Of a DNA stretch of 64,000 nt, positions 52,711 to 61,221 are shown piece after piece. A model generated the notes under the pieces. That model saw only the letters and a program-made list of their open reading frames with translations. It was not told the DNA's origin and did no database searches. The DNA comes from Stenotrophomonas sp. BIO128-Bstrain (GTDB lineage: Bacteria; Pseudomonadota; Gammaproteobacteria; Xanthomonadales; Xanthomonadaceae). The stretch covers positions 3,472,001-3,536,000 of the forward strand of contig NZ_CP124620.1 in NCBI RefSeq assembly GCF_030128875.1, written 5' to 3'. The translations under genes were made by a program, and so were the position numbers. Position 1 is the first letter of the stretch, and each line of letters begins with the position of its first letter.

Positions 52711-55700
52711 ATGACTGCATCCTCTGTCCTTCCCCCTGCCCCGGCATCGTCCGGCGCCGCCCGCCCGCCGCTGCTCTCTCCTGAGCTGCCGGCCGTTCCC
52801 AACGCGTTCCGCCAGGCGATCACCGATGCCTGGTTGAAGAACGAGGCCACCCATGTGCGCGAGCTGCTGGAGCAGGCGCGCCTTCCCGCCGCCGAACAGG
52901 CCAGGGTGCAGGCCACCGCCGCCGACCTGGTCAAGCGGGTGCGCGTGCGTGCCCAGGACCAGGGCGCGATCGAAGCCTTCATGCGCCAGTACGATCTGGG
53001 CAGCGAGGAAGGCGTGCTGCTGATGTGCGTGGCCGAAGCGCTGCTGCGCATTCCGGACCAGGAGACGGCCGACAAGCTGATCCGCGACAAGCTCGGCGAT
53101 GCGGACTGGAAGAAGCACATGGGCGGCAGCGACTCGGTGCTGGTAAACGCCTCCACCTGGGGCCTGATGCTGACCGGCCGCCTGGTCCAGATCAACGATG
53201 CCACCCGCGCCGATGTGCCGGGCGCGTTCAAGCGCCTGATCGGTCGCGTGGGTGAGCCGGTGATCCGCCTGGCAGTGCGCCAGGCGATGAAGATCATGGG
53301 CCACCAGTTCGTCATGGGCCGCACCATCGACGAAGCGCTGTCGCGCTCGCACAAGGGCGACAACGCCAGCTACCGCTATTCGTTCGACATGCTCGGCGAA
53401 GGCGCGCTGACCATGAAGGACGCCAAGCGTTACCTGGAGGATTACCGTCGCGCGATCCACTCGATCGGCGGTGACCACAAGGCACGCGGCGGCCGCCCGG
53501 ACGGCGATGTCAATTCGGCACCGGGCATCTCGATCAAGCTCTCCGCGCTGTACCCGCGCTACGAGCATGCCAAGCGCGCACGCGTGATGGCCGACCTGGT
53601 GCCGGGCGTACTGGAACTGGCTCAGCTGGCCAAGTCCTACGGCATCGGCTGCACCGTCGATGCCGAAGAGACCGACCGCCTGGAGCTGTCGCTGGACATC
53701 ATCGAGACGGTGGTCAGCGATGCCTCGCTCGCCGGCTGGGAAGGCTTCGGCGTGGTCGTGCAGTCGTACCAGAAGCGCACGCTGTACACGATCGACTACC
53801 TGGCCGATCTGGCCCGCCGCATCGGTCGTCGCCTGCAGGTGCGCCTGGTCAAGGGCGCGTACTGGGATGCGGAGATCAAGCGCGCGCAGATCGAGGGCCT
53901 GCCGGCCTACCCGGTGTTCACCCGCAAGCAGAACACCGACGTCTCCTACCTGGCCTGTGCCAAGCGTCTGTTCACGCACAGCGATGCGATCTACCCGATG
54001 TTCGCCACGCACAACGCGCACACCATCGCAGCGGTGCAGGCGATTGCCAAGGGCGGCCAGTACGAGCACCAGAAGCTGCACGGCATGGGCGATGACCTGT
54101 ATGCCGAAGTGGTGCCGGCCGACCGTCTGAACGTACCGTGCCGCGTGTACGCGCCGGTCGGTTCGCATGAAGACCTGCTGCCGTACCTGGTGCGCCGCCT
54201 GCTCGAAAACGGCGCCAATTCCAGCTTCGTCAACCGCATCACCGACGAGAACGTGGCCATCGACGACCTGATCCGCGATCCGGTGGAAGTGGTCTCCTCG
54301 TTCGCGTCCATCCCGCATCCGAAAATCCCGCTGCCGGTCGATCTGCTGCGCAGCCAGAACCATGACAGGAAGAACTCCATGGGCGTCAATCTCGCCAACG
54401 ACAACGATCTGCGCGCTCTGGCCGAGCAGCTCAACGCGGCCGTGCCCGCGCCGGGTAAGAGCGGGTGGCATGCCGCGCCGCTGGTGCCCGGTGCCAACCC
54501 GAGCGCTGCGCTGTTGAACGTGACCAACCCGGCCGACACCCGCCAGGTCGTCGGCCAGTGGCAGCCGGCCGACAGTGCCACCGTGGAGAAGGCCCTGGCC
54601 AACGCCGTGGCCGCGCAGCCGGCCTGGAACCGCACCCCGGCCGCCAGCCGCGCCGCGATCCTGGAACACGCGGCGGACCAGCTCGAAGCGCGCCTGCCGG
54701 AGTTCATGGCACTGTGCGTCAAGGAAGCTGGCAAGAGCCTGCCCGACGGTATTGCCGAAGTGCGCGAAGCGGTCGACTTCCTGCGCTATTACGCCAAGCA
54801 GGCACGCGAGCAGTTCGGCCATGCCGAAAAGCTGCCGAGCCCGACCGGTGAATCCAACGAACTGCAGCTGCATGGCCGCGGTGTGTTCGTCTGCATCAGC
54901 CCGTGGAACTTCCCGCTGGCGATCTTCCTGGGCCAGGTCAGCGCCGCGCTCGCCGCAGGCAACAGCGTGATCGCCAAGCCGGCCGAACAGACCAACCTGA
55001 TCGGCTACTACGCGGTGAAGCTGCTGCTCGACGCCGGCGTGCCCGAAGGCGTTGTGCAGTTCCTGCCGGGCGACGGTGCGACCGTTGGCGCTGCCCTGAC
55101 CGCCGACCCGCGCGTGGCCGGCGTGGCCTTCACCGGCTCGACCGATACCGCCCGTGCGATCAACCGTGCGATGGCCGCGCGCGACGCCGCGATCGGTGTG
55201 CTGATCGCCGAAACCGGCGGCCAGAACGCCTTCATCGCCGACTCCTCGGCGCTGCCGGAGCAGCTGGTCAAGGATGCGATCGGGTCGGCCTTCACCTCGG
55301 CCGGCCAGCGCTGCTCGGCCGCGCGCGTGCTGTTCGTGCAGGACGACATTGCCGACAAGGTGATGACCATGCTGTCCGGCGCGATGGCCGAGCTGAAGGT
55401 CGGTGACCCGGGCCTGCTCTCCACGGACGTCGGCCCGGTGATCGATGCCGATGCCCTGCAGATCCTCAAGGACCATGCCGTGCGCATGGAGAAGGAAGCG
55501 CGCCTGATCGCCGCCGCCTCGCTGAGCGACGAAGCGGCACACGGCACCTTCTTCGCACCGCGTGCTTACGAGCTGAAGAACCTTGACCAGCTGCACAGGG
55601 AAATCTTCGGGCCGGTGCTGCACGTGATCCGCTGGAAGGGCGACCAGCTCGATGCGGTGATCGACCAGATCAACGCCACCGGCTACGGCCTCACCCTGGG

Positions 55701-55950
55701 CGTGCATTCGCGCATCGATGAAACCGTGGACCGCATCTCCTCGCGCATCAACGTGGGCAACGTGTACGTCAACCGCAACCAGATCGGCGCGGTGGTCGGC
55801 GTGCAGCCGTTCGGCGGCCAGGGCCTGTCCGGCACCGGCCCGAAAGCCGGCGGCCCGCACTACCTGCTGCGCTTCGCCACCGAGAAGACCGTCACCGTGA
55901 ACACCACGGCAGCCGGCGGCAATGCCTCGCTGCTGACCCTGGGCGACTGA
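52711..55950 (+). CDS. putA: Bifunctional proline dehydrogenase / L-glutamate gamma-semialdehyde dehydrogenase
   Basis: The 1079-residue enzyme oxidises proline to glutamate in two coupled steps. The PRODH barrel (about 190-490) shows RLVKGAYWDAEIKRAQIEG and the FAD-binding RRLLENGANSSFVNRI. The P5C dehydrogenase half (about 560-1020) has FTGSTDTARAIN, ETGGQNA (Glu834) and the catalytic Cys868 in GQRCSAARV. There is no N-terminal ribbon-helix-helix DNA-binding domain, so this PutA does not repress its own gene. Strong terminator 24 bases after the stop. Confidence 0.95.
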   Translation: MTASSVLPPAPASSGAARPPLLSPELPAVPNAFRQAITDAWLKNEATHVRELLEQARLPAAEQARVQATAADLVKRVRVRAQDQGAIEAFMRQYDLGSEEGVLLMCVAEALLRIPDQETADKLIRDKLGDADWKKHMGGSDSVLVNASTWGLMLTGRLVQINDATRADVPGAFKRLIGRVGEPVIRLAVRQAMKIMGHQFVMGRTIDEALSRSHKGDNASYRYSFDMLGEGALTMKDAKRYLEDYRRAIHSIGGDHKARGGRPDGDVNSAPGISIKLSALYPRYEHAKRARVMADLVPGVLELAQLAKSYGIGCTVDAEETDRLELSLDIIETVVSDASLAGWEGFGVVVQSYQKRTLYTIDYLADLARRIGRRLQVRLVKGAYWDAEIKRAQIEGLPAYPVFTRKQNTDVSYLACAKRLFTHSDAIYPMFATHNAHTIAAVQAIAKGGQYEHQKLHGMGDDLYAEVVPADRLNVPCRVYAPVGSHEDLLPYLVRRLLENGANSSFVNRITDENVAIDDLIRDPVEVVSSFASIPHPKIPLPVDLLRSQNHDRKNSMGVNLANDNDLRALAEQLNAAVPAPGKSGWHAAPLVPGANPSAALLNVTNPADTRQVVGQWQPADSATVEKALANAVAAQPAWNRTPAASRAAILEHAADQLEARLPEFMALCVKEAGKSLPDGIAEVREAVDFLRYYAKQAREQFGHAEKLPSPTGESNELQLHGRGVFVCISPWNFPLAIFLGQVSAALAAGNSVIAKPAEQTNLIGYYAVKLLLDAGVPEGVVQFLPGDGATVGAALTADPRVAGVAFTGSTDTARAINRAMAARDAAIGVLIAETGGQNAFIADSSALPEQLVKDAIGSAFTSAGQRCSAARVLFVQDDIADKVMTMLSGAMAELKVGDPGLLSTDVGPVIDADALQILKDHAVRMEKEARLIAAASLSDEAAHGTFFAPRAYELKNLDQLHREIFGPVLHVIRWKGDQLDAVIDQINATGYGLTLGVHSRIDETVDRISSRINVGNVYVNRNQIGAVVGVQPFGGQGLSGTGPKAGGPHYLLRFATEKTVTVNTTAAGGNASLLTLGD

Positions 55951-55973
55951 TTCCCGGCGTCCCGTGTGGAACG

Positions 55974-56000
55974 AAAAACCCCGCGAAAGCGGGGTTTTTT
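55974..56000 (+). terminator. Rho-independent terminator of putA
   Basis: AAAAACCCCGC-GAAA-GCGGGGTTTTTT, a GC stem with a GAAA loop and six T residues, 24 bases past the putA stop. Confidence 0.9.
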
Positions 56001-56024
56001 GTGGCCTGGAAGCTGGCACAGATT

Positions 56025-56046
56025 GCCGGCCAGCGGCCGGCACTAC
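56025..56046 (-). repeat. Single SMAG-type REP unit overlapping a stop codon
   Basis: On the minus strand it reads GTAGTGCCGGCCGCTGGCCG, starting at 56046. The TAG within its GTAG head is the stop codon of the secreted hypothetical gene 56043-56687. Confidence 0.9.
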
Positions 56047-56687
56047 TGCTCGATGGACTCGATCTCATCGCGCATCAGCAGTTCGCTGCCCATGTAGCGC
56101 TCGAACTTGATGCGGCCGAAGCCGGCGGCGTACCACGCCTCGATACGGTTGTCTTCGAAGGTCGCCGTGACATGGCAGGTATCCTTGAAGGTCCGCGGCT
56201 GGTCGCCGACTTCCGTCTCCAGATCTTCGAAGCCGACGAAGGTGTAATCGGAGAAGCCGTCGTAGTCGATCGGCTCGACCGTCTCGTCGACATGGTTCGT
56301 GCGCTCGCCCTTGCCGTTGACCTCGAACCGATCGCCTGGCTTGGCGCTCTGCGGGAACGTCGGCGCAGGCTTGAAGATGTCGGTCATCACCGGCCTGGAC
56401 GCGTCGCCCCCCCAGGCGGAAATGCCCAGGCGCTCCTGGCCGAGAAGCTGGCGCCCGCTGGCGTCGTAATAGCTGGCCGTGCCAACCCCACCACCGGCGC
56501 TGCTCACCTTGATCGCCTCCTGCCCGGCGAACGTGGCCTTCTCGATGGTCAGCGTTTCATCGCTGCTTGACCACGACAGGCCCGGGGTCAAGGTAAAACA
56601 GGCGGCGAACTCCGGCGCGGCGATAGCGGGCAGCGAGAGACCGGCCAGGCCAAGAGCAAGCGTGGAGCGCAGCAGCAGAGACGACAT
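56043..56687 (-). CDS. Secreted hypothetical protein, 214 aa
   Basis: The product has a signal peptide (GLAGLSLPAIAAPEF) and a mature part rich in acidic residues and aromatic strands (RTFKDTCHVTATFEDNRIEAW near the C-terminus), which looks all-beta. Two Cys residues (AACFTL and DTCHV) could pair. No family recognised. The start at 56687 begins the signal peptide; the longer frame to 56963 is non-conserved. Its stop TAG is supplied by a REP element. Confidence 0.78.
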   Translation of the reverse strand: MSSLLLRSTLALGLAGLSLPAIAAPEFAACFTLTPGLSWSSSDETLTIEKATFAGQEAIKVSSAGGGVGTASYYDASGRQLLGQERLGISAWGGDASRPVMTDIFKPAPTFPQSAKPGDRFEVNGKGERTNHVDETVEPIDYDGFSDYTFVGFEDLETEVGDQPRTFKDTCHVTATFEDNRIEAWYAAGFGRIKFERYMGSELLMRDEIESIEQ

Positions 56688-56810
56688 ATACAGATCCTTG
56701 TCAGTAGGCACGGGACGGCAGGGGCGCAGTCCGGGCGGGGATTGTACGTCGTCATCGCGGATCCCACCGTGCTGCGGCACTCGATCCGCAAGCGCCTCAA
56801 CGCGACCAAC

Positions 56811-56836
56811 AAAAAACCCCGCTTTCGCGGGGTTTT
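56811..56836 (-). terminator. Rho-independent terminator of the FadL-type gene
   Basis: Minus-strand AACCCCGC-GAAA-GCGGGGTTTTTT, 36 bases past the stop at 56872. Its stem is nearly identical to the putA terminator at 55974. Confidence 0.9.
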
Positions 56837-56871
56837 CTGCTGCTGCGTTCAACCGTTCAGTGCTGCGTCGA

Positions 56872-58215
56872 TCAGAACTTGTAGTTGAACGACGCGGCCA
56901 GCACGTCGCCACGGACCTTGTACTTGCCGTTGAGCGAGTTGCCCTGGTTGTTGGTGGTGCCACCGATGATCACGTCCGGATCCTTGGTGAACAGGTGGGT
57001 GTAACCGAAGTTGTATTCGGTGTTCGCCGACGGGGTCCAGCCCACGCCCAGCGACAGCCACTTGCGGCTGGTATCGGGCACGCGCACGTCGCGGTGAGCG
57101 TTGGTGGTCGGGGTCTGGTCCAGCGCGATACCGCCACGCAGGGTCACCGTGTCGCTCAGCTTGTAATCGGTACCCAGCGAGACGAAGGTCGTATCGCGGT
57201 AGCCGAATTCCAGCACCGAATCAGGCTGCGCCGACGCGAAGTCGATGGTGACCTGGTCGAACGCGGTCGACCAGGCAGTGCGGGTGACATCACCCATCAC
57301 GGTCCAGCGGTCGTTGACGTTGTGGGTGACGCTCAGGGTGGCCGAGGCCGGCAGGGTCAGCGTGGCCTTGCCCGAGGTGCTCACGAAGCGGCCCGGCTGG
57401 GCGACGGCCAGCACGGCAGCAGCGTTCTGCGGCACATCGAAGGTGGCATCGCCGCCGGTGATCTTGTGCTCGACCTTGGAACGGTAGCTGATGCCGATGT
57501 GGGTGTTCTCATCGGGGCTGAACAAGCCACCGACGGTCCAGCCCACGGCATTGTTGTCACCTTCCACGGTCAACTTGCCGTCGGCGCTGCCCGGGGCAAA
57601 GCCCGGCACGCGCGACTGCGCCAGCGCGGTGCCGAAGTCGATCTGGTTGCTCAGCTCGATGGTCAGGTGCTCGACGAACACGGACGCACCGAAGGACACG
57701 TACGGGTTGACGTCATACGAAGCCGCGAAGCCCAGGTCGATAGCCTTCATGTCGGTCTTCAGGCCGCTGTAACGGCCGACCCAGCCATTGTCGTAATCGG
57801 TCTTGAAGCCGAACGGGGCGGTCAGCGAGACGCCGAAGTGGGCCTTTTCGCCGATCGGCATATGGAAGTAGGCGGCCGGAACCGGGGCGATCATGCCGGC
57901 GTCGCCGCCGTCACCGCCGGTCTGCGGCTGGCCGGTCGGCTTGCGGCCGGTGCCCTTGAACTTGGCCGAGAAGCTGATGGCGCTCAGGTCGCCCTGGACC
58001 TGCATGCCCTCGAGCTGGCGCATGCCGGCCGGGTTGACGGCCATGATCGAGGCGTCGCCGGCGGCGCTGCCGGAACCGGCGAAGGCGCGGCCGAGGCCCT
58101 TGGCGCTGTTTTCCTTCAGCTGGAAGGCGGCAGCGTGGACGTGGCCCACGGCCAGGACACCGGCAATGCCGACGGCCAGGGCGGTGACGCGGGCAAGAGT
58201 GGAAGCGGTATGCAT
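56872..58215 (-). CDS. FadL-family outer-membrane long-chain fatty acid porin
   Basis: The 447-residue protein has a signal peptide (AGVLAVGHVHAAAF), the FadL hatch start QLKENSAKGLGRAFAGSGSA and DASIMAVNPAGMRQLEG, and a 14-strand barrel ending in an aromatic residue (SFNYKF). FadL proteins let fatty acids and other hydrophobic molecules cross the outer membrane. It has its own terminator and probably its own promoter in the 226-base gap to the rhomboid gene. Confidence 0.94.
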   Translation of the reverse strand: MHTASTLARVTALAVGIAGVLAVGHVHAAAFQLKENSAKGLGRAFAGSGSAAGDASIMAVNPAGMRQLEGMQVQGDLSAISFSAKFKGTGRKPTGQPQTGGDGGDAGMIAPVPAAYFHMPIGEKAHFGVSLTAPFGFKTDYDNGWVGRYSGLKTDMKAIDLGFAASYDVNPYVSFGASVFVEHLTIELSNQIDFGTALAQSRVPGFAPGSADGKLTVEGDNNAVGWTVGGLFSPDENTHIGISYRSKVEHKITGGDATFDVPQNAAAVLAVAQPGRFVSTSGKATLTLPASATLSVTHNVNDRWTVMGDVTRTAWSTAFDQVTIDFASAQPDSVLEFGYRDTTFVSLGTDYKLSDTVTLRGGIALDQTPTTNAHRDVRVPDTSRKWLSLGVGWTPSANTEYNFGYTHLFTKDPDVIIGGTTNNQGNSLNGKYKVRGDVLAASFNYKF

Positions 58216-58441
58216 TGTTGGTTCTCTCCGGAAAGCGGTGATGTTGGCAACGCGCGCCTGCGCCGCCCCTCCCCTTGATGGGTCAGGACAACGCGCCGGA
58301 TTCCCCTCCCGACATACGACGCCGTATGCGAGTATACCGAGAGCGGTTAATGAAACAATAACGTGCGTCGCCCTTGTGGCTATTCATGCTGAACACGACA
58401 TATCCCCGTCAGGTCAGCCTCCGCGCTAGGCTAGTGCCCGC

Positions 58442-59134
58442 ATGTTCGTGTCGACCCCCTCCCGCAAGAAAGCCGCCTACCGCTGGGCCACCCCCCTGCT
58501 GTTCGCGGCGCTGTGGGTCGCGTTCCTGTGGTCGATCTCCCGGCCGGACGACGCCCGGCGCAGCCTGTGGATGGACTGGGGCGCGCTTTCCACCGGCCTG
58601 ACCCACCCGCTGGACTGGTGGGCGACCCTGCAGGACGGCAGCGTGCTGCGGCTGTTCACCGCGCTGTTCCTGCATGCGGACTGGTCGCACCTGCTGGGCA
58701 ACCTGGTGTTCCTGCTGATCTTCGGGCTGCCGGCCGAGCGCGTGCTGGGCCCATGGCGGCTGATGCTGCTGTTCCTGGTCGGCGGGGCGATCTCGAATCT
58801 GACCGCGATCTACACCATGGGCAGCCCGGACCAGATCATCATCGGGGCCAGCGGCGCGGTGTCGGCCCTGATCGGCGCCTATCTGGCGCTGTTCCCGGGC
58901 GCGCGGCTGGGCGTGGTGATTCCGCTGGGCCTGTTCCTGGAATTCGTGCGTGCGCCGGCCTATCTGCTGATCGGTGTCTGGGCGGCGCTGCAGGTGGTCT
59001 TCGCCTACATCGGCCCGACCTTCGGCATGGTCGCCTGGTGGGCCCACATCGCCGGCTTCGTGTTCGGGCTCGGCTATGGCGTGTATGTGCGTGCGGCGAT
59101 CGCGCGGCGGCTGCGCAAGCGGCACGGGTTTTGA
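58442..59134 (+). CDS. Rhomboid family intramembrane serine protease
   Basis: The 230-residue inner-membrane protease has six hydrophobic segments. The catalytic dyad is visible: IIGASGAVSALIGAY (Ser137) and WWAHIAGFVFG (His202). The HADWSHLLGNLVFLLIFG segment carries the conserved His and Asn of the oxyanion region. Substrate unknown. It is divergent from the FadL-type gene. Confidence 0.93.
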   Translation: MFVSTPSRKKAAYRWATPLLFAALWVAFLWSISRPDDARRSLWMDWGALSTGLTHPLDWWATLQDGSVLRLFTALFLHADWSHLLGNLVFLLIFGLPAERVLGPWRLMLLFLVGGAISNLTAIYTMGSPDQIIIGASGAVSALIGAYLALFPGARLGVVIPLGLFLEFVRAPAYLLIGVWAALQVVFAYIGPTFGMVAWWAHIAGFVFGLGYGVYVRAAIARRLRKRHGF

Positions 59135-59156
59135 TATCGGGGACGGCGCGTTCGCG

Positions 59157-59591
59157 TCAGTCCGAGCGAGAGACAGCCCCCGAGGGGTCCAGCGAAGCGA
59201 TCAGCAATTCGTTGTGATGCGTATCGAAAACTAGCGTGCGCCCATCTGGCGACGCAACGAAGTACTCGAAGAACGGTAGTGCTTCCAGCAACGCGATGAG
59301 CTCATCCCGACCCAGCACCCACATCGGCCAAGGCGCGGGTTCCTCGTCGGTTGCGACCAGCACTACTTCTTCCAGTGGCAGCGCAGTCAGCACTTCGTTG
59401 AGGAGAGCCAATCCGCTGCCATCTTCATACGGCATCCTGCGGGGCGGGCGGGAGAGCCCGGCCCACCAGTAGACGCGATCGCCATCGATGCCATGGAGCG
59501 CGGCCACAGTGCCCAATTGCATTGCCCTCTCGTCTTCGGATAGCGCGGCGGAGCGGGTCAATGCCGCGATCTGATCAAACAGGTCCGTCAT
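59157..59591 (-). CDS. Acidic hypothetical protein, 144 aa
   Basis: A soluble acidic protein with no signal peptide. It contains VLVATDEEPAPWPMWVLGRD, ALLEALPFFEYFVASPDG and FDTHHNELLIASL. The FFEYF...THHN pattern resembles DUF6756-type proteins, some of which look like immunity proteins, but the match is from memory and weak. It lies 22 bases before the 3' end of ctpA on the same strand. Base use is slightly less GC-rich than its neighbours. Confidence 0.7.
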   Translation of the reverse strand: MTDLFDQIAALTRSAALSEDERAMQLGTVAALHGIDGDRVYWWAGLSRPPRRMPYEDGSGLALLNEVLTALPLEEVVLVATDEEPAPWPMWVLGRDELIALLEALPFFEYFVASPDGRTLVFDTHHNELLIASLDPSGAVSRSD

Positions 59592-59612
59592 GGCGAGTAC
59601 TGGGTGGCTTGG

Positions 59613-61094
59613 TCAGGGCTTGATCGGTGCCGTCGAGGCGGGAGCTTCCGGCTCGGCCGGTGCGGGCGTAGCCGGTGCAGCCGCAGGCTGTTCGGCTGGC
59701 TTCGTATCTGCCGGCTTTGCCTCTACTGGCTTGACCGCTGCCGCTGACGGCTTGGCCGCCGGCTTCTTCGCCGCCTCCGCCTTCTGCCTGGCCAGCACCG
59801 AACCCGGTTGCTTCAACTCGGCCAGGGCATCGTTGATCGGACCATCGCCCGGCAGCACGTCACCGGCCTTGTAGCCTTCGGTGCCTTCCTCGTCACCGCG
59901 CAGGTGCCCGGGCAGCGTGGCTTCGCTGTAGTCGGTCAGGCTGGCCGGCAGGTCGTCATCGCCAGCACGCTTTTCCGGCTGCAGCAGCACATCGGGAATG
60001 ATGCCGGTGGCCTGGATCGACTTGCCGCTCGGCGTGAAATACCGCGCGGTGGTGAGTTTCACCGAGTCCCCGTTGTCCAGCGGCAGTACGGTCTGCACCG
60101 AGCCCTTGCCGAAGGTGCGGCTGCCGACCACGCGCGCGCGGCCGTTGTCGCGCAGGGCGCCGGCCAGCACCTCGGAGGCACTGGCCGAGCCGGCGTCGGC
60201 CAGCACCACGACCGGCGCGCCCTTGAGCAGATCGCCCGGCGTTGCATCGAAACGGGCATCGCTGATCGAGATGCGGCCACGGGTACTGACGATGTTGCCC
60301 TTCTCGAGCAGGTCGTCGGCTACCTGCACCGCGGCGGTCAGCAGGCCACCCGGGTTGCTGCGCAGGTCCAGCACCAGCCCCTTGAGCTTGCCACCAGCCT
60401 GCTGCTGCAACTGGGCAACGTGCTTCTGGAAATCGGCACCGGTGTCGGCCTGGAAGGTGCTCAGGCGGATGTAGCCGTAACCGGGTTCAAGCATCCGGCT
60501 GCGCACGCTGGTCACGCGGATGGTCTCGCGGGTGACGCTGACATCGAACGGCTTGGGCTTGCCTTCGCGCACCAGGGTCAGCACGACCTTGGTGCCGGCC
60601 ACGCCGCGCAGCGGCTCGGTAGCCTCGATCGCACTGATCGGCTTGCCGTCGATGGCGATGATCAGGTCGCCAGCAAGGATGCCCGCGCGTGCGGCCGGGG
60701 TGTCGTCGATCGGCGAGATCACTTTCAGGCTGCTGTTGTCGGGCTGCTGCTGCAGCTCCACGCCGATGCCGTCGTAGGCGCCGTTGGCCTGCTCATCGAA
60801 GGCTTCGGCGTCTTCCTTGTCGAAATAGGTGCTGTGCGGATCCAGATCCAGCAGCAGGCCACGGATGGCGGACTGCATGAGCTTCTTGTCATCGACCGGG
60901 TCGACGTAGGCGGCGCGCACCGCGTTGTACACGGCCACATAGCGGCGGATCTCTTCCAACGGAACCCGTGAGGTCACCGCTTCTTCCGTGGTGGCCGCAT
61001 CGGCCCCGCGTGCCGGCGCTTCGGCGGTCTGCTGCGCCCAGGACACCGCGGGCAACAGGGCCAGCAGCAAGGTGGCGGAACGGGCTACGCGCAT
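59613..61094 (-). CDS. ctpA: S41 family C-terminal processing peptidase
   Basis: The 493-residue protease has a signal peptide (LALLPAVSWAQ), a PDZ domain (about 95-185) and the S41 core (about 190-390). The Ser/Lys dyad is present: DAGSASASEV (Ser305) and TFGKGSVQT (Lys330). The last 70 or so residues are an Ala/Pro/Lys-rich tail. CtpA-type proteases trim periplasmic proteins and control murein hydrolases. It lies downstream of the EnvC-like gene, a common pairing for divisome and envelope maintenance. Confidence 0.93.
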   Translation of the reverse strand: MRVARSATLLLALLPAVSWAQQTAEAPARGADAATTEEAVTSRVPLEEIRRYVAVYNAVRAAYVDPVDDKKLMQSAIRGLLLDLDPHSTYFDKEDAEAFDEQANGAYDGIGVELQQQPDNSSLKVISPIDDTPAARAGILAGDLIIAIDGKPISAIEATEPLRGVAGTKVVLTLVREGKPKPFDVSVTRETIRVTSVRSRMLEPGYGYIRLSTFQADTGADFQKHVAQLQQQAGGKLKGLVLDLRSNPGGLLTAAVQVADDLLEKGNIVSTRGRISISDARFDATPGDLLKGAPVVVLADAGSASASEVLAGALRDNGRARVVGSRTFGKGSVQTVLPLDNGDSVKLTTARYFTPSGKSIQATGIIPDVLLQPEKRAGDDDLPASLTDYSEATLPGHLRGDEEGTEGYKAGDVLPGDGPINDALAELKQPGSVLARQKAEAAKKPAAKPSAAAVKPVEAKPADTKPAEQPAAAPATPAPAEPEAPASTAPIKP

Positions 61095-61221
61095 GAAGCA
61101 CTCCAGGATGAGCGGGGGACGGTTGAGCCACGCACCGGGGTGCGTCGCCCGATTATGCGCGAAGCGACGATAAATTCCCGTTGAACCCCGCCCCTGGCGG
61201 TGCGCTGCTGTTGTGCGCGGT

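Noticed and set aside
52519..56043. Minus-strand ORF of 1174 codons opposite putA
   Set aside because: Antisense shadow of putA with no domain signatures; codon positions fit putA.
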